Source of the DNA: Microbulbifer sp. Q7
GTDB lineage: Bacteria; Pseudomonadota; Gammaproteobacteria; Pseudomonadales; Cellvibrionaceae
Direction: 5' to 3'
Assembly (NCBI RefSeq): GCF_001639145.1
Contig: NZ_LROY01000002.1
Coordinates: 2,264,501-2,328,500 of the forward strand
Length of the DNA stretch: 64,000 nt
Position numbers and translations under genes: made by a program. Position 1 is the first letter of the stretch. Each line of letters starts with the position of its first letter. The notes beneath the pieces are model-generated. The model did no database searches and was not told the origin of the DNA. It was given only the letters and a program-made list of their open reading frames with translations. Shown piece by piece: positions 54,220-63,136 of the stretch.

Positions 54220-54956
54220 GGTACAGCTTCCTCCCTTGCTGATAACCAGCAAACGTTAACGTGTGTACAGACCCGACCTCAGTCTTGTAGCGAACGGGTG
54301 GCGCTTATTTGCACCCGAAAAAGTAAATTGACCGCAACATCCTATCAAGAGCGGGCGGCAGTTTCCTTTATGGTGTCACAAATACGGGCAGAAGCGGCAT
54401 CGTGAACCGCCATTTGCCCGCAAGCGGAAGACCGCGCGGCGCAGGAAGTGCAGAGCAAGAGGCTTTATGCGCCAAAGTGTCAATCAAGCCGCTTGCGGAA
54501 ACGGGCAATGGAAGGCAGGAAGGCGAAGATCGTCATTTGCATGGTCTGGAGCGGCAACTGGACGCGGCTAGAAATCAGTAACCCCATCGCAAGTTGGCTA
54601 GGGTCAGCAATAGCATCCTAGGATGTTCCATTCTCGGGGAACACATTCCCAGAACTCATAAAAAATAAAAAACCGGGAAAAAAAATTATTAAAAACTGCG
54701 TTTTTAACAAAAAATATTCTGAAATGACTGTCACCTTATTTAGCAGTAGTTACCCGGTTCCCGTCTACACTCCATACAAATTTCTCAAGGAATGAGATTT
54801 TCCACTTAAGCGGGCTGACGCAAATTCCTCCAGCTGGGAATGACCAGGAAACTTCCCAAACAAGAAGTCACAGGAGGAGCATTCTTTGGGGCTAAAGCGC
54901 CAGCGCCCGGTTTTACCTCATTCCGCAAGCGTCCTTGACTAATTATGGGGTCATAT
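54220..54956. other. Divergent promoter region between the five-gene operon and csgD
   Basis: About 740 bp without a supported gene. It becomes very A+T-rich from about 54650 to 54740. Two palindromes lie upstream of that stretch: CATCCTAGGATG (54614-54625) and GGGAA-CACA-TTCCC (54637-54650). They could be operator sites for curli control, in line with the long, multi-regulator csgD promoter of enterics, but this is not shown. Confidence 0.45.
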
Positions 54957-55550
54957 ATGCCGATTCTCTTTTTGAGCGATTCCGGCCTGCACGGGGACTT
55001 GCTGTTCTCACTCGTATCTGAATCATTGCCAAACAGCTGGGAAAAAGCCGAATTTGGCAAGCAAAAACACTGTCTTAAAACCTACGATGCGATCATCGTC
55101 AACTGCTTCGGGCTCAACACCCAATCCTCGCCCGGCACCGAACTTCAGCACCTGAGAAGTATCGACCATCCCCGAGTGCTCCTGATCAACCTTCCCAATG
55201 ACATGCCGTCACATATCAGCAAGCCGCTGGAAGAGCGCAAGTTTGTGTTTCTTTGCGACAACCGCACCGGGCAGCAGGAACTGCTTAAAAAACTCTCCCT
55301 GGGCATTCAGAACTCGCGCCAGCCCGGTGATACGGAATCCCGCTCGCGGCTACTTCTGACCAAGCGCGAGCAGGAAATCCTCGCCCAGCTCACCACCGGT
55401 GAACCCAACAGTATCATCGCCTCGCGCCTGCACCTCAGCGAGCACACGGTCAAAAACCATATGTACAACATATTCCGCAAGATCGGTGTAAAAAACCGCC
55501 TGCAGGCGAGCAACTGGGCGAAGCTGCACCTGGAAGCCGAGCGCATATGA
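54957..55550 (+). CDS. csgD: CsgD-like LuxR-family regulator of curli genes
   Basis: 197 aa. The N-terminal part (ILFLSDSGLHGDLLFSLV, YDAIIVNCFGLN) resembles the degenerate receiver of CsgD and lacks a clear phosphorylation Asp. The C-terminal helix-turn-helix LLTKREQEILAQLTTGEPNSIIASRLHLSEHTVKNHMYNIFRKIGV is GerE/LuxR type. ATG 54957 has GGGG 8 nt upstream; ATG 54945 is the alternative. Its stop overlaps csgE by 4 nt (ATGA), so it is co-translated with the export genes and is likely their activator. Confidence 0.88.
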   Translation: MPILFLSDSGLHGDLLFSLVSESLPNSWEKAEFGKQKHCLKTYDAIIVNCFGLNTQSSPGTELQHLRSIDHPRVLLINLPNDMPSHISKPLEERKFVFLCDNRTGQQELLKKLSLGIQNSRQPGDTESRSRLLLTKREQEILAQLTTGEPNSIIASRLHLSEHTVKNHMYNIFRKIGVKNRLQASNWAKLHLEAERI

Positions 55551-55993
55551 ATCCCCTGCGAACAGGCGTGCTGCTGTGTATGTTGCTGTCGGCGACCGCG
55601 GTCGCGCAGGAGGACAGCGGCACCCTGGAAGAATCGACCACGGCAGCAACCAGCGCCGGTATCGAGGATGAAATCAGCGGGTTCAATATTGACCAGACCA
55701 TTACCCGCACCGGTCACGATTTTGCCCGGTTCATGAGTGAATATCGCAACCTGAATTATCCAGACAGTGATTACAACCTGACGATCCAGGAAAGACCGTC
55801 GGCCCGCTGGGGCAACCTGATCTGGATTACCTACAACAACAAAACCGTGTTTCGGCGCTTTATCAGTCCCAGCACCAACAATATTCGCCAGCTGGCGGAG
55901 GAAGCATCAAAAATGATTCACGAGATGGTGCTCCAGGAAAAAGTCCGCGCAGCGTTTACCGACCACTTTGACCTAGGCAAGGATGAACTCTGA
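55547..55993 (+). CDS. csgE: Curli export accessory protein CsgE
   Basis: 148 aa with a signal peptide ending in TAVAQ. The CsgE fold is seen in GFNIDQTITRTGHDFARFMSEYRN, LTIQERPSARWGNLIWITYNNKTVFRRFISP and a C-terminal EMVLQEKVRAAFTDHF. In the known pathway CsgE caps the CsgG pore and gates curlin export. Start overlaps csgD, and its TGA overlaps the csgF ATG. Confidence 0.94.
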   Translation: MNPLRTGVLLCMLLSATAVAQEDSGTLEESTTAATSAGIEDEISGFNIDQTITRTGHDFARFMSEYRNLNYPDSDYNLTIQERPSARWGNLIWITYNNKTVFRRFISPSTNNIRQLAEEASKMIHEMVLQEKVRAAFTDHFDLGKDEL

Positions 55994-56412
55994 TGAAAAC
56001 CATAAAATCGGCGAGCCTGCTCCTCGCTCCGGGCCTTGTTCTCTGCAGTAACCTGGCACTCGCCACCGAGCTGGTGTACGAGCCGCGCAATCCAAATTTT
56101 GGCGGCAACCCGCTAAATGGCGGCTACCTGATGCAAAACGCCCAGTCCCAGGACGACCACGAAGATCCGGACAATCCCGCCGATCTGTACCAACAGCCCA
56201 GTGCGCTGGACCGCTTCACCGACTCACTGGAAACCCGGCTGCTCAACCAGCTGCTCACCGATGTGGGTGATGGCAACAGCGGAGAGCTGATTACTGACGA
56301 TTTTATCGTCCAGATCGTCGACAACGATGGCGTGTTGACCGTCCTGATCACCGATCGGGCCACCGGCGATAAAAGTGAAATCATCGTCAGCGGTCTCAAT
56401 CCCACCAATTAA
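55993..56412 (+). CDS. csgF: Curli nucleation/assembly factor CsgF
   Basis: 139 aa. A signal peptide (SLLLAPGLVLCSNLALA) is followed by TELVYEPRNPNFGGNPLNGGYLMQNAQSQ, the region that inserts into the CsgG channel in the known complex. The C-terminus FIVQIVDNDGVLTVLITDRATGDKSEIIV fits CsgF. It extends the CsgG pore and couples secretion to nucleation. Start overlaps csgE stop as TGATG. Confidence 0.95.
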   Translation: MKTIKSASLLLAPGLVLCSNLALATELVYEPRNPNFGGNPLNGGYLMQNAQSQDDHEDPDNPADLYQQPSALDRFTDSLETRLLNQLLTDVGDGNSGELITDDFIVQIVDNDGVLTVLITDRATGDKSEIIVSGLNPTN

Positions 56413-56538
56413 CCCGATACCTGTAAACAGAAGACACTGAAAACCAAAAAAGGAAGCAGTTTTATCAGATCCCACTAGCAGCACCATGGACTGATCCGCA
56501 ATCCCGAATAATCGCGAATAATACTGGAGACTAGCGTG

Positions 56539-57402
56539 ATGTTTACAAGAGGTTCCAAACTTGTCACCGCCCTGTCATTTATGCTCGCCATAAGTGGCTG
56601 TACCGCTGTCAAGAAAACCGGTGATGCCCTGTTTGGCCCTGGCCTGCAAGAGGCACAATTGACACCTCGCAACAATACCTACCGCGATCTACTGGGGCTC
56701 CCACAGCCCAAGGGGAAAATACTGGCGGCGGTGTACAACTTCCGTGACCAGACAGGCCAGTACAAACCTGCACCCTCCAGCAGCTTTTCCACGGCGGTAA
56801 CCCAGGGCGCGGCCTCAATGCTGATGAATGTGCTGAACGAATCCGGCTGGTTTATTCCCCTGGAACGCGAGGGGCTGCAGAACCTGCTCACGGAGCGCAA
56901 GATTGTTCGTGCCGCTCTGGCAAAACCCAACGCGCCGGAAAACAATGCCATGCTGCCGTCGCTGGTTGCCGCAAATATTCTCATCGAGGGCGGCATCGTT
57001 GCCTACGACACGAATATCCGTACCGGGGGTGCCGGTGCGCGCTATTTTGGCATTGGTGCCGATGAGCAGTACCGGGTAGATCAGGTTACCGTGAACCTGC
57101 GGGCGGTGGATATCCGTTCCGGCCGGGTGCTGCACTCGGTGCTCACCTCAAAAATGGTCTATTCCAAAGCCATCAGTGCCGACGTATTTCGCTTTGTGAA
57201 GTTCAAGCGACTGCTGGAAATCGAGGTGGGCACCACCACCAATGAGCCCGCGCAGCTGGCCATGCTCTCGGCGATGGAATCCGCCGTAATTCACCTGATC
57301 AGCCAGGGGATTGTTGCGAATTCATGGGCTCTCGATAACCCGGACGATATCAATAATCCGGTTTTGCAGTATTACCTGAACGAAGGCACCGCCATTCTCT
57401 AG
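56539..57402 (+). CDS. csgG: Curli secretion channel lipoprotein CsgG
   Basis: 287 aa outer-membrane lipoprotein forming the nonameric curli export pore. The signal ends SFMLAISGCTAVKK with the lipidated Cys. Sequence DLLGLPQPKGKILAAVYNFRDQTGQYKPAPSS, WFIPLEREGLQNLLTERKI, IIEGGIVAYDTN-like GGIVAYDTNIRTGGAGARYFGIGADEQYRVDQ and TNEPAQLAMLSAMESAVIHLI are diagnostic. ATG 56539 is preferred to the immediately preceding GTG; GGAG lies upstream. It is separated from csgF by about 125 nt. Confidence 0.97.
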   Translation: MFTRGSKLVTALSFMLAISGCTAVKKTGDALFGPGLQEAQLTPRNNTYRDLLGLPQPKGKILAAVYNFRDQTGQYKPAPSSSFSTAVTQGAASMLMNVLNESGWFIPLEREGLQNLLTERKIVRAALAKPNAPENNAMLPSLVAANILIEGGIVAYDTNIRTGGAGARYFGIGADEQYRVDQVTVNLRAVDIRSGRVLHSVLTSKMVYSKAISADVFRFVKFKRLLEIEVGTTTNEPAQLAMLSAMESAVIHLISQGIVANSWALDNPDDINNPVLQYYLNEGTAIL

Positions 57403-57458
57403 GATGGCGGATACAGCGCACGGTCCCCTCACAAGGACAATTTTAAGAGAGACGATTC

Positions 57459-58016
57459 ATGCTTTCACGGCCCGCCAGCCCTGGCTATTCATTGCGCTTG
57501 TTCACCCTCGCGGTTGCCCTTCTGGCAACCGGGCTCGCCGCGGCTCAGGAGATCGACGGCAGTGCCGGCGAGCTTGCCGCAACCAGTGAACTGGATCTTC
57601 CGCTGTTTGGATACTCGGTGGCAAATGCGGCGAATATCTACCAGGTCGGCAATTTCAACCACGTGTCCGCGCAACAACTCGGCACGGTGAACTTTCTGTC
57701 GGTGGATCAGGTGGGCTTCAAGAATCTACTGATCAGCCATCAGGCCGGTGAAGGCAACAGCACCATTGCCAGCCAGTCCGGGGATAGCAATATCGCCGCG
57801 CTACTGCAGGCCGGCTATGAAAATTTCATCCTGCTTGAACAGGTAGGTTACGCACACAAGGCTGACATCAGCCAATACGGCATGCGAAATTCCGCATCCG
57901 TCGAACAGATTGGCCTCTATCACAATGTCACAATCAACCAGCGCGGTAGCGGTTTAAGCACAGCGGTCACCCAGACCGGCGTCTCCATGACGACCACGAT
58001 CAATCAGTACGATTGA
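57459..58016 (+). CDS. CsgB-like curlin repeat protein (minor subunit or nucleator)
   Basis: 185 aa. A signal peptide ends near LAAAQE. The mature part holds curlin-type strand-turn repeats of the form Q-x-G-x-x-N-x-x-x-x-x-Q: NIYQVGNFNHVSAQQLG, LSVDQVGFKNLLISHQ, TIASQSGDSNIAALLQ and ILLEQVGYAHKADISQ among others. The gene follows csgG directly, and its shorter repeat array (about six units) matches CsgB rather than the longer major subunit, so a nucleator role is inferred. AGAGA precedes the ATG. Confidence 0.85.
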   Translation: MLSRPASPGYSLRLFTLAVALLATGLAAAQEIDGSAGELAATSELDLPLFGYSVANAANIYQVGNFNHVSAQQLGTVNFLSVDQVGFKNLLISHQAGEGNSTIASQSGDSNIAALLQAGYENFILLEQVGYAHKADISQYGMRNSASVEQIGLYHNVTINQRGSGLSTAVTQTGVSMTTTINQYD

Positions 58017-58065
58017 AAGCGCCACCGACTTCCCCTTTTTCACAATTCCAGCTAACGGGTCTGCC

Positions 58066-59052
58066 ATGCCACTGTCGCCACTAATCGCCTCTCTGCAGAT
58101 ACGGATACGGTTACTGACACGGTTACCCGTTGTACCTGCTACTCGCCGGCCAGATGTTCTCGGTCGATACATCCGTCACGCTTTGCTCCCGCTTGTTGCG
58201 GCGTTGCCGATGAATGCCAGCGCACAGCAAAATTCCGCCTACCAGTATCAGGAGGGACTGGATAATTTTGCGGCCATCCAACAGCAGTTCGACGGCACCC
58301 GCGAGAACACGCTGGTGCAGGAACAGGCCGGCGCGCAGAATACGGCGGAAGCCACCCAGGAACAGGAAGCGGACAGCGCCATTTACCAACAGCAAAACGG
58401 GGCGTTCAACGAGGCCCTGGTGCAACAGCAATACGGCAGCGGCAACAAGATATACAACGTGCAGATGGGCGCAGAAAATCGCGCAACCAGCCTGCAATCC
58501 GCAACCTACGGTAACCTCGCCAGAACTCGCCAGATCGGTTTCGGCAACGAAGCGGGCACGGTTCAGCTGAATGGGAATTTCAACGATGCCCGCATTAGTC
58601 AGTCCGGTATCGGCAATGTCGCCGACACGCTGCAGAACACCGGTTTTCATCTGAAAAGCACGACTGAACAGCAGGGGAACGACAACACGGCGTCTGTGCA
58701 GCAAAGCGGCGTCGACCATTTTTCCGCGGTGGTGCAACAGGGGGGATTCAATAAGAGCACCGTACAGCAATCTGGTGCCCTGCAGGAAGCTGAACTGTTG
58801 CAGGACGGGCTGGCCAACCAGGCCTATCTGATTCAGGATGATGACGGCAACCAGGCCAGCAGTGACCAGAACGGGAACTTCAACCAGCTGGTGATCCGTC
58901 AATCGGGCGCTGTAGGGCTGGGTGGCAGCCACCGGTCAGTAGTGAGCCAGGTTGGTACATTCAACGCCACCGCGATCTCGCAAACCGGCATTTCCGCCAG
59001 TGCCACCGTGACCCAGTTCGGCACCGGCAACTCGGTTTCCCTGTCCCATTGA
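58066..59052 (+). CDS. CsgA-like curlin repeat protein
   Basis: 328 aa. After an unusually long, Arg-rich N-region (first 50 residues) the signal ends LPMNASAQQ. The rest is a Gln/Asn/Gly-rich array of about 11 curlin units, such as TAEATQEQEADSAIYQQQ, NRATSLQSATYGNLARTRQ and GIGNVADTLQNTG. It is nearly twice the length of E. coli CsgA (151 aa). The signal is long and no better start is in frame, so the start is somewhat uncertain. Transcribed with csgB-like upstream; no terminator between them. Confidence 0.82.
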   Translation: MPLSPLIASLQIRIRLLTRLPVVPATRRPDVLGRYIRHALLPLVAALPMNASAQQNSAYQYQEGLDNFAAIQQQFDGTRENTLVQEQAGAQNTAEATQEQEADSAIYQQQNGAFNEALVQQQYGSGNKIYNVQMGAENRATSLQSATYGNLARTRQIGFGNEAGTVQLNGNFNDARISQSGIGNVADTLQNTGFHLKSTTEQQGNDNTASVQQSGVDHFSAVVQQGGFNKSTVQQSGALQEAELLQDGLANQAYLIQDDDGNQASSDQNGNFNQLVIRQSGAVGLGGSHRSVVSQVGTFNATAISQTGISASATVTQFGTGNSVSLSH

Positions 59053-59639
59053 TATCAGGGCCTTCCGGCCCAGCGATGCGGCGCTCTCATTATCCAGTCA
59101 CTGGGATTAATCACTCATTCCGTTTACCCGCCCCGCCAATGGACTCCCCGCCTATTTTCACAGAGCCGCCCTGACGGTTCGGACGCCGCAGAATGTCTCA
59201 GGCGCCAAAAAACCGATGTTTGGTTATGAAACCCCGTATTCCGGACTCATTATCGATTAAAAATTATACTTTCTTCCTACTTTTTCACCACTTCCCTCCT
59301 ATAGCGCCCCCCCCTGATACCAGCAACACTCAATAACAAGATGATCATTTTTTGATCTTACCGGTTATTTTTCAAACTTATTGGCACCTGAGAACTCGTA
59401 ACAGCCCGTCGCCAAATGCGGATGCGGATATCGCTCGCTGAGCTGGCAATCGTGGGCTCGCTGGAAATATTACGAGTCATGAAGAATTCGGTGATGAGGC
59501 CCCGCGCAGAGGCACGGATCAACGCCCACAGTCGCGCCGCCCGCACCTGACCCAATATGGCACTTCTTTTTTCCGTGCCATAACTAATCAGCACCCACGG
59601 GGCTGGTTGTACTTAACGTCCGAAGTAAAGGAGCAACTC
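59053..59639. other. Intergenic region between curlin genes
   Basis: About 590 bp. No supported gene: a 78-codon minus-strand ORF and a short plus-strand one match nothing I know. The stretch 59200-59380 is A+T-rich and should contain a promoter for the downstream curlin gene, which would then be controlled apart from csgDEFG. Confidence 0.4.
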
Positions 59640-60515
59640 ATGAAGACGTTTTCCCCTATTGCCGCTGCCATTCTGCTGGCTGTAAGTGGTTCTGCCTTCG
59701 CTGCAAACAATACCGCAAACCTGACTCAGGTTGGTGTCGGTAACGGCGCCATCGCGGACCAGACCGGCCCGACCACCGATGACAACACCATTAACCAGGT
59801 ACAGGTAGGTTTCTTCAACGGCGCTTACGCGGAACAAGACGGCGAAAGTAACAGCCTGATCAGCCAGACCCAGTTTGGTGTCGCTAACGGTGCTTTCTCA
59901 CTGCAGACTGGTGGTATCGCGAACAGCGCGGCCATTCTGCAAGTGGGGGCGGCAAACGGTGCAGCGACCATTCAGGTTGCATCCGGTCTTTCTTCCGCCT
60001 CAATCACGCAAGCAGGCTTGTTCAACGGCGCGTCTGTGCTGCAAGCGGTGAGCCTGCTGAGCTCAGCATCCATTACCCAAACCGGCATCGCCAACACCGC
60101 CTCCGCGGTTCAGGTTTTGAGCCTGTTGAACTCCTCCGATATCAACCAGCTGGGTGTTGCGAACAACGCGGACTCTTTCCAGTCTGGCATTCTGCAGTCT
60201 TCCAGCATGACGCAAGTTGGCCTGGGCAACGACGCGGACACCCGTCAGATCGGCCTGTTCAATGAAGCAGACATTCTGCAAGTTGGTGTTGCCAACGAAG
60301 CGGACGTTTCTCAGCTGGGCGCAGCCAACTCTGGCACCACTGCACAGTTCGGCTTCCTGAACGACAGCTATATCGGCCAGGTAGGTGTTGGCCTGACTGC
60401 CACCACTACCCAGATCGGTGGCGCCAACAATGTACTGGTAGGCCAGATCGGCCTGGGTGATACCGCAACCTCCCTGCAGATTGGTTTCGGCAACAACGGC
60501 CTGATCCTGCAGTAA
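59640..60515 (+). CDS. Curlin repeat protein, third paralogue
   Basis: 291 aa. A clear signal peptide (FSPIAAAILLAVSGSAFAAN) is followed by about 24 half-units that run to the last residue: LTQVGVGNGAIADQ, INQVQVGFFNGAYAEQ, ISQTQFGVANGAFSLQ, DILQVGVANEADVSQ, TSLQIGFGNNGLILQ. Ala, Gly, Asn and Gln dominate, with hydrophobic residues alternating, which predicts a beta-solenoid amyloid. AAAGGAGC precedes ATG 59640. Probably a major fibre subunit given its regular repeats. Its own promoter region lies upstream. Confidence 0.88.
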   Translation: MKTFSPIAAAILLAVSGSAFAANNTANLTQVGVGNGAIADQTGPTTDDNTINQVQVGFFNGAYAEQDGESNSLISQTQFGVANGAFSLQTGGIANSAAILQVGAANGAATIQVASGLSSASITQAGLFNGASVLQAVSLLSSASITQTGIANTASAVQVLSLLNSSDINQLGVANNADSFQSGILQSSSMTQVGLGNDADTRQIGLFNEADILQVGVANEADVSQLGAANSGTTAQFGFLNDSYIGQVGVGLTATTTQIGGANNVLVGQIGLGDTATSLQIGFGNNGLILQ

Positions 60516-60641
60516 TCCTGTAGCAGCGGTTGATGCAGCGAGCGGCTTACCCAGCCGCTCGTTGCCCGTCTCTTCTCCTAACCAACCCACTCCAGCTATT
60601 TCAGAAAAATTCCTTTCGTAGTGTGAAGTGAAGGAGTTCCA

Positions 60642-61520
60642 GTGAAGTACCTAGCTCATGTCAGCGCCTCTGTGCTATTCGCCATAAGCGGATTCGCCCT
60701 GGCCGACGAAAATACAGCAATTCTTACCCAAACCGGGGTAGCAAATACGGCAAGTGTCGACCAGACCGATGCCGGAGCTGTGGGCAATCTGATCCAGCAG
60801 ACACAATCTGGATTTTTCAACCAGGCGAACGCCACCCAGGTTGCCGAGACTGACAGCGCCATCTTTCAGACGCAGAACGGAGGGTTCAATGACGCTTACG
60901 CATTGCAGTCCGGAGGTTCAAACAATGTAAGCAACGTTCAGCAGCTGGGGTTTGCGAACACCGCATCTACCTTCCAGCTGGGCTCAGCCAACAGTACAAC
61001 GATCGTAATTCAGCAGGGCTTGAATAACGACGCGCGTATTGACCAGGTTGCCGGCACCGATAACGTGGCCGTCATCGAGCAGACCGGACTGGTGCACAAT
61101 GCATATATCGGCCAGTTTTTCAGTGCCGGCTCGCAGGCTTATATATTCCAGGACGGGATAGGAAACGATGCGGGTATCCTTCAGGGCGGTGTTGGCCATA
61201 CGGCGAGCATTACCCAATCGGGTGTGGCGAACGATGCCGGTATCGTACAAACAGGATTTTTCAATGACGCGAATATCATCCAGACTGGGTTTGGTAACGA
61301 CGCACTCATTACCCAGACGGGATGGTTTAACGCAGCGTCCATTTCGCAGGACGGCTTGCTGAACAATGCCAACGTGTTACAGCTTGGCTTTGGCGGCCAC
61401 ACGGCCGTGGTCACCCAGATTGGCGGCCTGAACAATGCGAACGTAGTTCAGAGTGGCTTGAACGAAACAGCCATCGTGACCCAGATCGGGATTGGCAACC
61501 AGGCAACGGTTCTGCAGTAA
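60642..61520 (+). CDS. Curlin repeat protein, fourth paralogue
   Basis: 292 aa with a signal peptide (ASVLFAISGFALADEN). Repeats such as ILTQTGVANTASVDQ, IIQTGFGNDALITQTGWFNAASISQ and NVVQSGLNETAIVTQ match paralogue three in spacing and end the same way (QATVLQ). It lies 126 nt downstream of that gene, is followed by a long perfect terminator, and seems to form a two-gene unit with it. Tandem duplication is likely. Confidence 0.88.
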   Translation: MKYLAHVSASVLFAISGFALADENTAILTQTGVANTASVDQTDAGAVGNLIQQTQSGFFNQANATQVAETDSAIFQTQNGGFNDAYALQSGGSNNVSNVQQLGFANTASTFQLGSANSTTIVIQQGLNNDARIDQVAGTDNVAVIEQTGLVHNAYIGQFFSAGSQAYIFQDGIGNDAGILQGGVGHTASITQSGVANDAGIVQTGFFNDANIIQTGFGNDALITQTGWFNAASISQDGLLNNANVLQLGFGGHTAVVTQIGGLNNANVVQSGLNETAIVTQIGIGNQATVLQ

Positions 61521-61534
61521 GCTTTCTGCTTTTC

Positions 61535-61575
61535 AGAAACTAACAGGGCGGCCGATGGCCGCCCTGTTAGTTTCT
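61535..61575. terminator. Terminator after the curlin genes
   Basis: Perfect 19-bp stem with a 3-base loop GAT; the core is CAGGGCGGCC / GGCCGCCCTG and the outer part AGAAACTAA / TTAGTTTCT. The T content of the trailing arm is moderate. Nearly the same core recurs at 63082. Confidence 0.85.
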
Positions 61576-61701
61576 ATCCGGGAAATTTTCGGCATGATCC
61601 AGAGCCATTTTCGAACTGGCGCTTGCAGGCTTTAAATGCGAGTATTGATGGACTGAAGTACGGCAAGCTTTGTTACCTCATTAAAATAAAAAGAACTGCT
61701 T

Positions 61702-63066
61702 ATGCCTGATCTGACTCGATCATTCCAGTCCTTTCTTTCCCGGTATAAACGCGCCATTGATGTAAAAAATGATTTGCGTGCCATCTTTATTCGCCCCCAT
61801 GCACGCCATGCAACGCTAGATGGTGCACGCGCCATTACCATACTACTCATGGTGCTGTTTCACGTCATGTTCGGCGTCGCGGTACTACTCAGGGAAAATA
61901 TTGCCAACCTCGATAACTTTATTGCCAACTTCCCTCGTCAACTGGGATGGTTATGGCAAAGCCAGGGGTCAGACCCACTGTTCGTGATGTGCGGATTGCT
62001 TGTGGCCTACACCCTGTTTCGGGAATACGACAAGCAGGGCAGCATTGATATACCGCGCTTTTACCGGCGCCGCCTGATGCGAATCATGCCACTGTTTTTA
62101 CTTGCACTACTGATCTACCTGCCCACAGATAAAGATAATATCGAATTTGTACTCAGCAATCTGATATTCATGAGCAATTATATTTCGGGGCAGCGTACGG
62201 TGATTCCGGTCGGCTGGTCCCTAGATGTGCAGATGCACTTCTATCTGTTGCTACCATTTCTACTTTTATTGATGTACAAACTGCCTTTCCGTATCGGTTT
62301 TCTGGTGGGGCTGTTTGTGGCGAGCATCGCATGGCGGTATTTTATCGTCGCACGCAATCCCGAGATTTGGCAAACGCCCTTTTACCAGATTTTTTACGAC
62401 AGCACCTTCGGCAGGTTGCTGGCGGACCAGCTCTACTACGATCTTGATGTACGTATCGGCTGCTTTTTCGCCGGCATGATTGTGGCGTATTTGCACTACT
62501 ACCACGGCAAACAGATACAAGCATTTTTTGAACGGCATTTGCTTGTCAGCGCCCTGGTGGTAATTGCCGGAGCCGCAATGATTGTCGGGGCTTTGTATTT
62601 CCCCATGGAAAATAAATATCATCCCTTCTACGAAAACTTCGATCCGAATTTCAACCTCTGGCACCTGGTACTCAGCCGCTATACCTATACCACCGGACTG
62701 TGCTTTTTACTACTCTCCGCCCTCTGTCCCGCCGGGCTTGGGCGCGCGGTCAACTGGGTATTGTCATGGAAAGTCTGGCACCCGGTGGCGCAATTGATCT
62801 TCCCGATTTACCTGTTTCACTTCCCGTTTATCGTGATTGGTGCACTACTTACTTTCTGGACCGTCGACCGAGACTCCATCGCTGTGGTCCACGTCTGGCA
62901 GGTATTCTCCATCTTTTTCTGGGCGGTCCTGCTGACCATGGCCTTTTCCGTGTTGGCACACCTGTACGTGGAAAAGCCCTTCCTCAATATGCGCAAGGCT
63001 GACGGAGTCAAGGACCACAGCGCGATACCCAATACGGTAGATACGGCGATTGCCGAGAAGGCTTAA
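61702..63066 (+). CDS. Acyltransferase family 3 membrane protein
   Basis: 454 aa inner-membrane protein with about ten helices. The N-terminal GARAITILLMVLFHVMFG has the family His and LLVAYTLFREYDKQG; RFYRRRLMRIMPLFLLALLI carries the conserved Arg residues; GWSLDVQMHFYLLLPFLLLL resembles the WSLxxExxFY motif. It would transfer acyl groups, such as acetyl, onto an extracellular or periplasmic sugar polymer or lipid. It lies after the curlin genes but has its own upstream gap and two flanking terminators, so it is a separate unit. Confidence 0.88.
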   Translation: MPDLTRSFQSFLSRYKRAIDVKNDLRAIFIRPHARHATLDGARAITILLMVLFHVMFGVAVLLRENIANLDNFIANFPRQLGWLWQSQGSDPLFVMCGLLVAYTLFREYDKQGSIDIPRFYRRRLMRIMPLFLLALLIYLPTDKDNIEFVLSNLIFMSNYISGQRTVIPVGWSLDVQMHFYLLLPFLLLLMYKLPFRIGFLVGLFVASIAWRYFIVARNPEIWQTPFYQIFYDSTFGRLLADQLYYDLDVRIGCFFAGMIVAYLHYYHGKQIQAFFERHLLVSALVVIAGAAMIVGALYFPMENKYHPFYENFDPNFNLWHLVLSRYTYTTGLCFLLLSALCPAGLGRAVNWVLSWKVWHPVAQLIFPIYLFHFPFIVIGALLTFWTVDRDSIAVVHVWQVFSIFFWAVLLTMAFSVLAHLYVEKPFLNMRKADGVKDHSAIPNTVDTAIAEKA

Positions 63067-63081
63067 ACCAGAACACCCCGG

Positions 63082-63118
63082 AACGAAACAGGGCGGCCAA
63101 TGGCCGCCCTGTTTCGTT
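63082..63118. terminator. Bidirectional terminator between acyltransferase and greA
   Basis: Perfect 17-bp stem AACGAAACAGGGCGGCC / inverse with loop AAT. Separates the convergent acyltransferase and greA genes. Shares the CAGGGCGGCC core with the terminator at 61535. Confidence 0.85.
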
Positions 63119-63136
63119 GTTCAAACGCGATCTTTT

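Noticed and set aside
54806..55060. 84-codon minus-strand ORF across the csgD start
   Set aside because: Overlaps the csgD N-terminus and promoter, with no recognisable motif.
59358..59594. 78-codon minus-strand ORF in the curlin gap
   Set aside because: No known family or ribosome site; a short plus-strand reading of the same stretch is equally unconvincing. Possible remnant, but not supportable.
57459..61520. Curlin repeats as a CRISPR array or tandem DNA repeats
   Set aside because: Repeats are at protein level (Gln/Asn spacing), with variable DNA sequence and no constant spacers; they are coding.
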